From the NCBI RefSeq assembly GCF_021134715.1, contig NC_060019.1:1364001-1428000 (forward strand): DNA of 64,000 bases, in the 5' to 3' direction. The notes below the pieces were generated by a model. It saw only the letters and a list, made by a program, of their open reading frames with translations. It was not told the origin of the DNA and made no database searches. Position numbers and translations under genes: made by a program. The stretch comes from Daphnia pulex. Taxonomy: Eukaryota; Arthropoda; Branchiopoda; Diplostraca; Daphniidae. This document shows positions 25,230 to 36,268 of the stretch, piece after piece (the stretch's first letter is position 1; every line of letters begins with the position of its first letter).

Positions 25230-28033
25230 ATGGAAATCGATCGCGAACAAATCTTAGGAAAAGGAAGATTTGGAATCGTCTATATGGGTTCCTGGAATCG
25301 CATGCCAGTTGCCATCAAGCGAATTCAGCTGGTGCATCTGGACAGCAGCGAAAAAGAAGAGGAAGCGCTACGAAACTTGAAGCATCCAAACGTCATCCAA
25401 ATTTATCACGCTGAAAACGACACAGATTTCAGGTAACAAATCACGATAAAGTTTCAACTGTACTAGATAAGAATATTCGATTCATTATATTAGATGTTTT
25501 GCGCTTGAACTGTGCGAAGCCTCGTTGGACAAATTATTCCTCAAAGACGGCGACCCCCAAAAGTGTCGTAGACGAATGCCACCACGAGAAGACGTTCTTT
25601 ATCAATTGGCCCAGGGATTAGAATATATTCACAAAATGGGAATGACCCACCGTGACATCAAGCCAGAGAACGTCCTTATCTGGGTGGATTCTAAGGATGG
25701 CCAAGTCATAATGAAATGGGCAGACTTTGGACTAAGCAAAAAAGTCAACGAAAGAGGAACTTTTACCATGAGCGCAATAAAAGGGACCGAAAAGTGGTTC
25801 GCACCGGAACTACTAAAAATTATAGAAGAAGGTTTGGAAGGAAGTACATTGTCTTCACATCAGCGAGGAACAGTCAAGAGCGATGTTTATGCTGAAGGCC
25901 TCGTCTTCGGTTATTTCTATCTAGACGGTGAACATATTTTCGGGAATATCCATAGCAAAACGACTATAAGTAATAACATAATGAAGAATAATCCCGTAAA
26001 CATCAGCAGTAAGTGTTGTTTTTTTTTCCCTCCAATTTTCGAAATAAAATTATTAATAAAAAGTCGTTATTTAAATTCTTGATAGAAATTCAACCTACGC
26101 ACGTTCACGATCTCATCCAGAAAATGTTGGCCAGCGTACCAGAGAGAAGGATCACTTCTTCAGATGTCGTTAAACTACTTGCAGAATATAGAACTCAGGT
26201 TAAAACTCAAAGGGAAAATCAGATTCAAAACACAGTTTTTCTATAAAAGCTTTTTTTGCCAGGTTGTGCTACCTGGCAGCATGTTGGAAATCGATTCCGA
26301 AAAGATTTTTGAAAAGTCAGGTTATGGCATCTTATTCGAAGGGGTCTGGGGAACGACTCGTCTTCCAGTGGCAGTCAAGCGGATGCAATTAATCCACGTA
26401 CTGGGCAAGAAACAAGAAGAATCCTGGCTTAGTCTTAGTCACGACAATGTTGTCAAACTGTTTCACGCAGAAAGTGACTCGAAATTCAGGTATATCTATA
26501 AAACATTATGATTGGAATCAAGTTATTGTTAATTTGAATAAAGATATTATGCGCTGGAGTTGTGCCAAGCATCGATGGATCAGATCTTTCTGAAAGATGG
26601 GGATCCCAAAAAATACCGCGGACCAAAGCCTCAAGCAGAAGAAGCTCTTTACCAGTTGGCCAATGGACTGGAGTATATTCACAAAACCAAACTCATCCAC
26701 TGCGACCTGAAGCCCAAAAACGTCCTACTCTTGACAGGAAATTCGTCGACTGTTGTCATGAAATGGACCAATTTCGGATTAAGTAAACAAGTCGACGAAA
26801 ATGGAACTTGCCTCATCAATGAAATCAAAGGAAATGAATGGCTAGCCTGGCTAGCACCCGAAATTTTACAAATGCTCGAAAACGAAGAGATTAATCAATC
26901 AGAAAATCAGGCGACATTGCTTTGGGAATATAACACATTCAAAAGCGATGTCTTTGCCGAAGGACTTGTTTTCGGATATTTTCTTTTAGAAGGACTTCAT
27001 CCGTTTGGGGCAATCGTGCACAAGATTCCAGCTAACATTGACAAAAACGATGCGGTTAACCTGAATAGTAAGTTGGCGTAACTTTAACACTATCACTTGT
27101 TCATTTGTTACGGTATTTTCTACCCTAGAAATCGAACCTTCACCTCTTTCTGATTTAACTTTGAAAATGTTGGCCCACCACCCAGAGGATAGAATGACGT
27201 CATCGGACGTCATTGAAGAATTGAACGTTATCAGGGTAAAGAGACTAAGCAGAAATAACAAAATATGGATAATAATATGATGCAATAATTTCCTTTGATA
27301 GAAACTTCGATTTAAGGAAATGGAAAAGACACTATTTGCATTGTGCACAAAACCAACTCCAAATTTAAAGAAAATGGAAAATTTAGTGAACCAAGGCATC
27401 AGCGTCAATTGCCGCAATCAACAAGAATTGACTCCACTGCTGCAATTATTAGCCAATGGGGAAGCGTATCATCGAGAAAATTTCGTCGACATTATTCGCT
27501 ATTTTGTAGCAAAGGAAATCGACTTGAATGTTAAAAACGCGTACGGAGAAAACGCCCTTCTCAAACTGATTGTCCAGTATCCAAAAGACGATTTGATCGA
27601 CATTGTTAAACTCTTCATCGATAACGGCGTCGACATTAATTGCAAAAACAAATACGGCACTAATATCCTGCATTATTTGTGCGAGTACTATTTGCATGAT
27701 AATTTAATCGACATTATTCAACTTTTGATTGAACAGAAAGTCGAAATCAATTGCAGTCACGATTACGGATACAACGCTTTGCCCGTGTTGTGTCGCAATT
27801 ACAACAAAGATAATCTGTTTGACGTAGTCAAACTTTTGATTGAAAACGGAATAGAAGTCCACTGCAACCCAAACAACGACGGTAATGCCCTCAACATCGT
27901 TTGCCGATATTATAAGAAAGACAACATGATTGACATCATCCAACTTCTAAGCTCGAAAAAAGGAGGTGAACTTAATGGCAGCAGTTTACCAAATGGTTCA
28001 TCGACGAAAGCAACTAAAAGAAGACACGATTGA
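25230..28033 (+). CDS. gene A: kinase-pseudokinase-ankyrin protein (IRE1/RNase L-like kinases)
   Basis: Predicted 806 aa from seven exons: 25230-25432, 25494-26008, 26086-26198, 26263-26489, 26544-27067, 27129-27235, 27302-28033. All introns are GT-AG, 54-77 bp, and phases agree. The start is the ATG before EIDREQ; an in-frame GTG upstream is ignored. Kinase 1 (about 1-277) has G-loop GKGRFG (10-15), VAIK Lys30, HRD 120-122 and DFG 145-147. The activation segment (GTEKWFAPE) resembles IRE1. Kinase 2 (about 284-563) keeps VAVK Lys316 but has HCD (405-407), NFG instead of DFG (429-431) and a G-loop lacking its first Gly, so it is probably a pseudokinase. Residues from about 570 form a capping segment and five ankyrin-like repeats of about 37-40 aa; the tail ends KATKRRHD. 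No KEN RNase domain, signal peptide or TM segment is seen. Substrate and role are unknown. Exon joins are inferred, not transcript-verified. Confidence 0.85.
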
Positions 28034-28123
28034 CCAACATTTCTAACATTCGCTTGTCTGAATTGTCTTGTCAGTGTAAGCTGCAAATTAATTTGTGAAT
28101 TTGCAGAAATAACAGGGCTCTAC

Positions 28124-28129
28124 AATAAA
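28124..28129 (+). terminator. poly(A) signal of gene A
   Basis: AATAAA lies 91 bp downstream of the gene A stop codon. Confidence 0.6.
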
Positions 28130-28299
28130 ATGAAAATCCTTGTTGCTATTTTTTATTCAAATTTCACCACCAAGTTTCACCAGTGACGTCATCAATCTGA
28201 AAATCAGGCAACATAACTGCGTTGAAATGGGAATAACGAAATTTTTTTTTTTCAAAACAATCACTTTTTCGTGTCCTTCTCTAGAGATTCAGAATTCCC

Positions 28300-28940
28300 C
28301 TATTCCCGATTAAACTTTACGATTGCTGGCTTACAAACTAGAAAAAAGGGACCTTCCTCTTCAAAACAGCAAGAAAAATGACAAACAATGAAGAGCAATA
28401 AACCAATCATGGCAAACGCGAAGTTTATGAGTTGGTAGGCGACATCGAACTCTTCCAACAAAAGAGTTACAATTTTCCTAACTAACCTGAAGCGATGCAC
28501 TTCTGGACTTAGACTTTGACCTTTAGTCCAGATATTATACAAAAAATCCTTCTTAAAAAAAGTAGGGGGGGGGGGATCAAAATCCAGTAAGTGAGAATAA
28601 CACCTTTGACTTGTTGAGCCCAAAAAGAACCAAATGAACGAATTTCCTACAATAACAAACAGCGAATGCAGGCACTTACATTAGGAAGATCTGCGTTGAC
28701 GACATTGGTGTATTCCGCTGAACGTGTCTCGTCGATGAACGTAACGTAACGGAACGTAAGTTGCATGTCCTATGCGACCAGATAAGTGTCCATTCTTCTA
28801 TTTAAGAAACAGAAACATTGATTAAACATTCGAATATTTAAAAAGTCCAATATTTTTACCTCGACGGGAAGCACAGCAAAGTTGCGGGAATGCATGGTGA
28901 TGAGCCGGTGGGCTTCGTGACTGTATAACAACTGTTGCTA
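28300..28940 (-). pseudogene. possible gene remnant on the - strand, family not recognised
   Basis: Several coding-like pieces occur in order on the - strand. One (about 28925-28860) reads SHEAHRLITMHSRNFAVL before a GTAAAA donor. One (about 28770-28685) reads QLTFRYVTFIDETRSAEY before a GTAAGT donor. One (about 28655-28590), after a TATTGTAG acceptor, reads EIRSFGSFWAQQVKGV. A last open stretch (down to 28300) contains a hydrophobic helix (LINFAFAMIGLLLFIVC) and a stop. The frames do not join cleanly without breaks, and no ATG-led full gene could be built. It may be a decayed gene or a real gene with small exons that I misjoined. The region lies between genes A and B, on the opposite strand. 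Confidence 0.3.
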
Positions 28941-29150
28941 TGCTTCTGCAGTCTTCTCCACAGCTCATTGTTGGCACTGTGGTTTTCCAAAATCCCAAAT
29001 GACAGTCACTACATTGAAAGTGAGGGCATCTGAAAATTCGACACAAAAATGATGACAACTACACATTACTTTAGATATTTACAAAATTAATTATCCAAAC
29101 CAAATAAACTGAATGGCAGGACAATAAAACATTGCAAAAGAAATATATTT

Positions 29151-29220
29151 TCATGTTTTCTAGCAACCCAGAAAAGAAATCCTACCAGCCTTTTCAAGTA
29201 TTTCAGTGCTTTAGCTTAGT
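29151..29220. repeat. dispersed repeat, copy 1 (other copy near 47930)
   Basis: The segment around AACCCAGAAAAGAAATCC and AGCCTTTTCAAG is similar to 47930-48000 (AACCAGAAAAGAAATCC, AGCCTATTCAAGG). In both places it lies within about 1.3 kb of a kinase-ankyrin 3' end or relic, so it probably moved with the gene family. Confidence 0.55.
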
Positions 29221-29240
29221 GACGACAAATTTTTGTCAGT

Positions 29241-29353
29241 TTCTAAAAAGACCATAACATCATAGTAATGTAACGCAAACCAGGGAGTATATGTATAATA
29301 AGTTTTGTTTCTAAAACTACCGTAAAATCATAATAATGTAACGAAAACCAGGG
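29241..29353. repeat. imperfect tandem repeat, 68 bp spacing
   Basis: A block of about 45 bp beginning TTCTAAAA and containing ATAATGTAACG-like and AACCAGGG segments occurs at 29241-29285 and again at 29309-29353. Confidence 0.65.
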
Positions 29354-29390
29354 TTTTTAACGTTTAACGAGTACAACATTTTTCAATAGT

Positions 29391-29588
29391 AAAGAAAATT
29401 ATGACTTGAATACATTTCACCATAAGTCCAATACATTTAAATGCTCGTTTACGAAACTGTAACAACTAACAACACCACTGCATGCTGCTGAAAATCTTTT
29501 GAGTTTGTGAATGTATTTATCTTAGGTTCATATTAACTTATGCAAGCAAAATAATTAATTGCCATTCTAGCTATTTAGTTTAGAAAAC
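29391..29588. repeat. upstream flank of gene B, duplicated at 32561-32776
   Basis: About 200 bp containing CTTGAATACATTTC, AAGTCCAATA, GAAAATCTTTTGAGTTTGTGAAT and GCAAGCAAAATAATT elements recur in the same order at 32561-32776, where the second copy has an extra block of about 25 bp. This marks the edges of a tandem duplication unit of about 3.2 kb carrying gene B. Confidence 0.75.
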
Positions 29589-29859
29589 GGATAGACAACA
29601 TGATTGCCCTAATTCGACTCAAAAGCGCACCAAAACGGAGGCGAATTTAACGGCAACGCAATATTCTCAATGGTTACCGGCAAAAACGATTAAAAATAGA
29701 CAGGATTTACCAAATTCTATATACATAAAAAAGGAAGAATTATCACAACGGCATGAAATATAGCATAAGCTGTCGATGAGATGCGAATACAAAAAAAAAA
29801 TAATAATTTTAAATCGTGTCTCGAGACGGGTAGTGAAGGAAGTGAATTAATCTATTTCA

Positions 29860-30079
29860 CAATGGACACGGATAACAAAGATTGTTACAAAATAGCGCAG
29901 TATTTATGTATCTCGACACTGTGCTTATCAAATTGAAAATTTTTATCAGTAGGCCCTATAGAATAAATTATCAAATGCTGCAGATACTGTTATATTTCTC
30001 GCATCAAATACCACACCCTTTAGTTGAGCGAAAGTAGACCTAGTTTTAAGTGTTTTGGCAAGTTAATTTATTTGTTACC
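29860..30079 (+). promoter_or_regulatory. promoter and 5' leader of gene B, shared with gene C
   Basis: Blocks conserved with 33770-33979 include GCGCAGTATTTATGTATC, TGTGCTTATCAA and GAAAGTAGACCTAGTTTTAAG close to the start codon. A TATATTT element (about 29990) precedes TTAGTTGA, which resembles the arthropod initiator, by about 30 bp. This assignment is from motif position only. Confidence 0.45.
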
Positions 30080-32356
30080 ATGTTGATGTGTGATCGTCAA
30101 AAGATTTTAGGGGAGGGAGGGTTTGCCACTGTTTTCGAAGGTACTTGGGGTGGAGTGAAAGTGGCAGTCAAACGAATTCTTTTAGGGCATGCCGCAACAA
30201 CGGAACAAGAAGAGAAGGCCCTGAAAATGTTGGATCATGTCAACGTCATCAAATTATTTCACGTGGAGGAGGATCAAGACTTTAAGTATTGGCAAAATGA
30301 AACCATTTTAAAGTGGCATTTTAAATCTTTACAAATAAATATATTTATAGAATGTTCGTCCTTGAATTGTGTGATGCTTCTATGGACAAGCTATTTCTCA
30401 AAGAAAATGACCCAGAAAAATACCGTGGGCAAATGCCGCCAGAAACAGAAGTCCTACTTCAATTGGCTAAAGGACTCGAGTATATTCATCAAATGGGATT
30501 AGTCCATCGCGACATCAAGCCACAGAACGTACTCATCCGTTTGGATACTACAACCCAACAAGTGGTGATGAAATGGGCAGATTTCGGTTTCAGTAAACGT
30601 GTCAACGAAAGGGGAACTTTCACCATGAGCGATGTTAGAGGAACATACGATTATTTCGCACCGGAAATATTGAAATTATTGGACGAGGACAGCTCTCCTG
30701 AAAATGAAGTTCAGAAAAGAGGAACAGTCAAGAGCGATGTATTTGCCGAAGGCCTCGTCTTTGGCTACTTCCTTTCGAAAGGGGTTCATCCATTTGGCTC
30801 CTCAAGTTATGAAATTGGAAAGAACGTACGTACAAAGAAACCTATCAACCTCCCCAGTAAGTCTATATGAAAAACTAGTAAGCAATAATTCGAGTATTTC
30901 ATTAAGAATGAAAAAATAGTTGAAATTAAAATTTTGTATTTTTTTAAGGGACAGAAATTCGCGATTTGTTGAAAGAAATGTTCGAAAAAAACCCAAATCA
31001 TCGAGTTGAATCATCTACTGTAGTTCAAAAACTACAAGAAATCCCAGTACTCATGGTAAAAATAAAAATTCGTATAACGTAAAATAATAAAACGTTGTTT
31101 TCAGTATTATAAATTTTTTTCATTTCCTTTTTTTAAATTCACCCTGCCAGATGTTCACTTTACTCAAGAGAAAAAATCGAAGCGTGGAGGAAATCGAAAA
31201 ACTGATAAAAGAAGGTGTGAATATCAATGCGAAAAATAGAAGAGAAATGACACCGCTATTACGCTTAGCAGAGAGCAAAAATAATAGTGATAATTTAGAA
31301 ATATTTAGTCTCTTGATCCAACACGGAGCCAACGTCAATTCAGTAGACAGGAAGGGTAAAAATGCTCTCCTTTTGTGGTGCGAAAATCATCGACCACATG
31401 AAAACCAAAGTTTTTTGGCAATCATCAATCTCTTCCTTGCAAATGGGATTGATATCAATTGCAAAGACAAATACGGAGATAATGCTCTCACTTTATTGTG
31501 CGAACATTATAAAAACGAAAATTTAATTGACATTATTCAAATTTTAATCCAACACGGAATCGAAGTCAATTGCAAAAACAACGACGGAGACAATGCGCTT
31601 ACTTCCTTGTGCCGCCATTATGAAAAGGAAAATTTAATTGACATCATTCGAGTTTTGATTGAAAATTGGATCGACATCAATTGCAAAAACCTATCCGGAA
31701 ATAATGCTCTCAATTTACTGTGCGAAAGTTATGAAAAAGAAAATTTAATCGACATAACTCGACTTTTAATTGAAAGGGGGATCATCGTCGATTGCGAAAA
31801 CGAAGACGGAGATAATGCACTCACTTTATTGTGCGAACATTATACAAACAAAAATTTAATTGACATTACTCGACTTTTAATTGAAAAGGGGGTCGAAGTC
31901 AATTGCAAAATCGAAGACAAAGATAATGCTCTCACTTTATTGTGTCGTTTTTATCAAAATGACGATTTAATTGTCACAATTCGACTTTTAATTGAACAGG
32001 GGATTGACATCAATTGGAAAAACGAAAACGAAGATAATGCTCTCATTTTATTGTGCGAAAATTATAAAAGCGAAAATTTAATTGATATTATTCGACTTCT
32101 AATTGAAAATGGAATCGACATCAATTGGAAAAATGAAGACGAAGATGATGCTCTCACTGTTTTGTGCAATAATTATAAAAACGAAAATTTAATTGACATA
32201 ACTAAATTTCTAATTAAAAGTGGATTCAATGTGACTAAAGAAACGCGTGACTACTTCCAGAGAAATTATGACGAAGAAAATCGCAATGAAGTCTTGCAAT
32301 TACTAAATCCACCAACAAAAGGGCTCAGAAACGTGGCTTGGTGTTATTTGTTCTGA
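30080..32356 (+). CDS. gene B: kinase-ankyrin protein (IRE1/RNase L-like kinase)
   Basis: Predicted 674 aa from four exons: 30080-30285, 30351-30856, 30949-31055, 31151-32356; phases agree. The start ATG matches that of gene C by position. The single kinase domain (1-273) has G-loop GEGGFA (third Gly replaced by Ala), VAVK Lys31, HRD 121-123, DFG 146-148 and the segment GTYDYFAPE, then GVHPFG, which recalls the HPFG motif of IRE1 and RNase L. It should be catalytically competent by these residues. One long last exon encodes residues 274-674 with about nine ankyrin-like units. The central ones are exactly 37 aa (111 nt), typified by DINCKDKYGDNALTLLCEHY, followed by LIDII and a helix ending in HG or NG. 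A C-terminal cap contains FNVTKETRD and ends near GLRNVAWCYLF. No KEN RNase domain, signal peptide or TM helix is visible. Function is unknown. Confidence 0.87.
31436..32221 (+). repeat. 111-bp coding tandem repeat in gene B
   Basis: The ankyrin exon is a coding minisatellite: units of 111 bp repeat with only point changes and share GAAAATTTAATTGACAT-like cores. The same unit occurs in gene C (about 35323-35996). The high nucleotide similarity between units invites unequal exchange, so repeat number may vary between alleles. Confidence 0.8.
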
Positions 32357-32495
32357 ATATTTTATTAACCTGCAAAGTTGGTAACATATAAACATGTCAG
32401 TTTGTCATCTGTTTTGTCGTCTTAATTTGAACACAATCTTGCCTTAATGTGTATATCAAAAAGATGAATATTAAAAACTGAATTACTAATCAACA

Positions 32496-32501
32496 AATAA
32501 A
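32496..32501 (+). terminator. poly(A) signal of gene B
   Basis: AATAAA lies 140 bp after the stop, in a 3' UTR conserved with gene C (shared blocks around TTGTCATCTGTTTTGTC and CAAATAAACTAA). Confidence 0.6.
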
Positions 32502-32995
32502 CTAATGAGCACCTAAGTCTCATTAATAAAAATCTTCACAACAAGTTTGTCCCGGTGTAGTTAAGAAAATCTTTACTTGAATACATTTCTCCAAAAGTCC
32601 AATAAATTTAGTCCCACTCGGTCAATGAAGGAGAAATGCTCGTTTACTGAGCTTTAACAACAATAACGATGCCACCGAAAATCTTTTGAGTTTGTGAATA
32701 TATTTTTCTTAGGTTTAGATTAAATTTTGCAAGCAAAATAATTGAATTACCATTTTACCTATTTAGTTTAGAAAACATGTATAAGAGACTGAGAGAGACG
32801 ATAAAGCTTGAAACATCTAATCTAGAGGAACGTACAAAGCTATGTAGCGTACGTATGTACGTACAAGCTGCAAAGATACCAGATTAATCATTTTCAAAAG
32901 TTTAACTGTGCTTACGAAGCAACGTAATCTTTTTCTATCTCACGACTTTGCTGCTTATAAAAATTATTATTAAAAAAAAAACACTGTGGCCCGTG

Positions 32996-33625
32996 GCCCA
33001 GTTCCACCGGAAAGAGAAGTTCTTCTCCAATTGGCTGAAGGACTCGAGCATATACATCAAATAAATTTAATACTTCGGTTTCAGTAAAAGTGTCAACGAA
33101 AGGGGAACTTACTCGATGCAGTGCTTTCAAAGGAACGAAAAAATGGTTTGCTGCAGAAATATTGAATTAATGGGCGAGGATACTGAAAACAAAGCCCGGA
33201 AAAAAGAGGAACCGTCAAGAGCAATGTCTACGCAGAAGGACTTGTTTTCGGTTATTTTCTTTTACAAGGAGTTAATCTTTGGTTCAGCCGAGTGGAGGAT
33301 CGACACTATAACATTAATAAAAACGATCCGGTAAAAATTACCATTTTTTTTCAATGAGTACATAATCCATGACTAACAATAGCCCTAACTAATATAAAAT
33401 GAAATTCATAAAATCAAAACACCAGCATAAATACTTGCTTTTTGTCTAGTTAATTGGCGTTATGTTTTTATGTCAATTGCTCCACTAGCCGTAAAAGATC
33501 ATTTTTGAAAAGGAATCCTAGCTGGGCCTTCGGTTCCTATGCCAGAATTCAATAGGGAAGAGAAATGTGCAACGCCAGTTACAAAGCAACTAAATCAACT
33601 AAAAGAAGATATTATTGACCAACTG
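32996..33625 (+). pseudogene. decayed kinase-ankyrin copy between genes B and C
   Basis: Positions 32996-33070 read like the region before the HRD loop (VPPEREVLLQLAEGLEHIHQ), but the HRD loop itself is missing. The sequence resumes at FGFSKSVNERGTYSM. Frame breaks follow, while the nucleotides still resemble the APE region, the KRGTVKSDVYAEGLVFGYF region and the end of the kinase exon (to about 33335). There is no ankyrin exon, but 33585-33625 (AAAGCAACTAAATCAACTAAAAGAAG then a near match to ATTGACCAAC) resembles the extreme 3' end of genes A and D. So this is a copy with an internal deletion, probably related to the A/D type at its tail. Confidence 0.75.
33401..33480. repeat. dispersed repeat shared with 59441-59524
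   Basis: Around 80 bp containing ATTCATAAAAT(C)AAAA, ACTTG, TTGTCTA and GTTATGTTTT elements in order also occurs 26 kb away, downstream of the gene at 58518. It lies inside the decayed kinase copy here, so it may be a 3' flank or a small mobile repeat. Confidence 0.5.
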
Positions 33626-33769
33626 TTTCTGTATCTTAAAGGAAGCATCACAACAGCAAAAAAAATGGCATCAGCTGCTTGCAGCGACTTGCTGAGACAA
33701 AAAATTTGTTAATAAAGTCTTGTCAAAAAAGACGAGTAATGGCTGACTGAGAGTATCGGGTTGGATCAA

Positions 33770-33979
33770 TTTAAAAATAGACAGAGATAATAAAAGTGGC
33801 TACAAAACAGCGCAATATTTATGTATCCCATGACTATGTGCTTATCAAGTTTTGACCCAAAAACAAGATAAAGGTACTTTTGCAGTAGATTAAATTTACA
33901 AGTATAAATCTCGCACCCTTCAGTTGACAGAAAGTAGACCTAGTTTTAAGTGTTTTGCCAAGTTAATTCATTTGTTAGC
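33770..33979 (+). promoter_or_regulatory. promoter and 5' leader of gene C
   Basis: Conserved with the 5' flank of gene B. TATAAAT lies at 33903-33909, and TTCAGTTGA, matching the arthropod initiator TCAGT, lies at about 33919-33927. The TATA-to-initiator spacing looks shorter than usual, so the true start site is uncertain. Confidence 0.45.
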
Positions 33980-36129
33980 ATGGTGACTTTGGATCGTAAA
34001 AAGATTTTAGGGGTGGGAGGTTTTGCCACTGTTTTCGAAGGTGCTTGGCGTGGAGTGAAAGTGGCAGTCAAACGAATTCCCCTAGAAAAAACCGCGAGCA
34101 ATGAACAAGAAGAGAAGGCCCTAAAAATGTTGGATCATACTAACGTCATCAAATTATTTCACGTGCAGGAGAACCAAGACTTTAAGTATTTAAAAAATGA
34201 AAACAGTTTTCAAAGTAAAATTCTAAATCTTTTCGAAAATCTTTTATAGAATGTTCGTCCTTGAATTATGTGATGCCTCGTTAGATAGACTATTTCTCAA
34301 AAAAGATGACCCCAAAAAATACCGCGGCCCAATGCCGCAAAATACAGAAGTCCTACTTCAGTTGGCTAAAGGACTCGAGTACATTCATCAAATGGGATTA
34401 GTCCATCGCGACATCAAGCCACAGAACGTACTCATCCGTTTTGATACTACAACCCAACAAGTGGTAATGAAGTGGGCAGATTTTGGTTACAGTAAACGTG
34501 TCAACGAAAGAGGTTCTTTCTCGATGAGCGGTGTTAGAGGAACATACGATTATTTCGCACCAGAAATATTGAAATTACTGGACGAGGACAGTTCTGCTGA
34601 AAACCAAGTTCAGAAAAGAGGAACCGTCAAGAGCGATGTATTTGCCGAAGGCCTCGTCTTTGGTTACTTCCTTTCGGAAGGTGTTCATCCATTTGGCTCC
34701 TCAAGTCATCAAATCCTAGTTAACGTACGAAAAAAGGAACCAGCCAACCTTCCCCGTAAGTTGGATGAAAAACCATAAACAATTTTAGGAATATAAAAAT
34801 AAATTTTTTCAAACGGAAATTTCTCTGTTTTCGTATAGAAACGGAAAAACTTCGTAATATAATCACAGAAATGTTAGAAAAAGAACCAGATAATCGAGTT
34901 ACATCATCTGATGTCGTAGATCGATTCACAAACATTCTGAAGGTTAGGCAAAACACTTCGCGAAAACGTTTTCTTAACTATTATTATGCATTGACCAGTC
35001 TTGTTCCTTTTAGAATTCACAACAGATGTTTACGTTACTAGCGGAAGGGAACCCAAGCGTGGAGGAATTAGGAAAACTGATTCAAGAAGGTGTGGACCTC
35101 AACGACAAAGACCCAAATGGATTGACACCGCTATTGCGCTTAGCACAAAGCGAAAAGATAAGTGAAAATGGGGTAGAAATAGTTAGTCTCTTGATCCAAC
35201 ACGGAGCCAACGTTAATTCAATGGACAGGAAGGGTAAAAATGCTCTTCTTTTGTGGTGCGAAAATCGTAAACAAAATAGAAACAAAAGTTTTCTTGCAAT
35301 CATCAATCTCTTCGTTGCAAATGGGATCGATATCAATTGCAAAAATGAAGACGAAGGCAACGTTCTCAATACATTGTGTCGCTATCATCAAAACGAAAAT
35401 TTAATTGACATTATTCGACTTTTGATTGAAAATGGGATCGATATCAATTGCAAAGACAAAGACGGATGTAACGCTCTCATAGCATTGTGCAAAAATGATC
35501 AAAACAAAAATTTAATTGACATTATTCGATTTTTCATTGAAAATGGAGTCGAAGTAAATTGCAAAACCAACGACGGATGGAATTGGAATGCGCTCACTTT
35601 CTTGTGCTACTTTTATCGAATTGAAAATTTAATTGACATCATTCGACTTTTGATTGAAAATGGAATCGAAGTCAATTACAAAAATAAATACGGAGACAAT
35701 GCGCTCACTATATTGTGCTGGTTTTATCAAAAGGAAAATTTAATTGACATCATTCGACTTTTGATTGAAAATGGAATCGAAGTAAATTACAAAGACAAAT
35801 ACGGAGATAATGCTCTCATTAAATTGTGCGCAAATTATAAAAACGAAAATTTAATTGACATTTTTCGACTTTTAATTGAAAATGGGATCGATATCAATTG
35901 CAAAAACAAAGGCGGAGACAATGCTCTCACTTTATTGTGTGCAAATTATAAAAACGAAAATTTAATTGACGTAATAAAACTGGTAATTATAAGTGGATTC
36001 AATGTGACAAAAGAAACGCGTGACTTCTTTCAAAGAAATTATGAGGAAAAAAATCGCAATGAAGTCTTGCAATTACTAAATCCACCAACAAAAGGGCTCA
36101 GAAACGTGTCTTGGTGTTCTTTGAGCTGA
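33980..36129 (+). CDS. gene C: kinase-ankyrin protein (IRE1/RNase L-like kinase)
   Basis: Predicted 643 aa from four exons: 33980-34185, 34250-34755, 34839-34942, 35014-36129; phases agree. The kinase domain (1-272) has G-loop GVGGFA, VAVK Lys31, HRD 121-123, DFG 146-148 and GTYDYFAPE, then GVHPFG. It is a close paralogue of gene B, with identical intron positions and shared 5' and 3' flanks. The last exon encodes about eight ankyrin-like repeats; most central ones are 37 aa, and one has a two-residue insertion (DGWNWNAL). The terminal cap has FNVTKETRDFFQ and ends GLRNVSWCSLS. The ankyrin surface residues differ from gene B more than the repeat core does, which would suit a binding role, but no ligand can be named. 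No KEN RNase domain, signal peptide or TM segment is visible. Confidence 0.87.
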
Positions 36130-36268
36130 ATTTTTAGACAACTTGCAAAGTCGCAATACATAAATATGTCAGATTGTCATCTGTTTTGTCATCGTAATTC
36201 AATACAATTTTGCCTTAGAATGTGATTATCAATAACATGAATCTTAAAAACTGCATTACCAATTAACA

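Noticed and set aside
27449..27943. - strand open frames rich in V, F, D and N over the ankyrin exons (also 63122-63616)
   Set aside because: Antisense shadows of the repetitive ankyrin coding sequence.
26281..28033. second kinase of gene A as a separate gene starting at ATG 26281
   Set aside because: Exon 3 ends in phase 0 and joins an open exon 4 with a good acceptor. The same join is kept in gene D, so one protein is more likely, though not proven.
31436..32221. regular 111-bp repeats considered as a CRISPR-like array
   Set aside because: The repeats are contiguous, coding and in frame, with no spacers. They encode ankyrin-type units.
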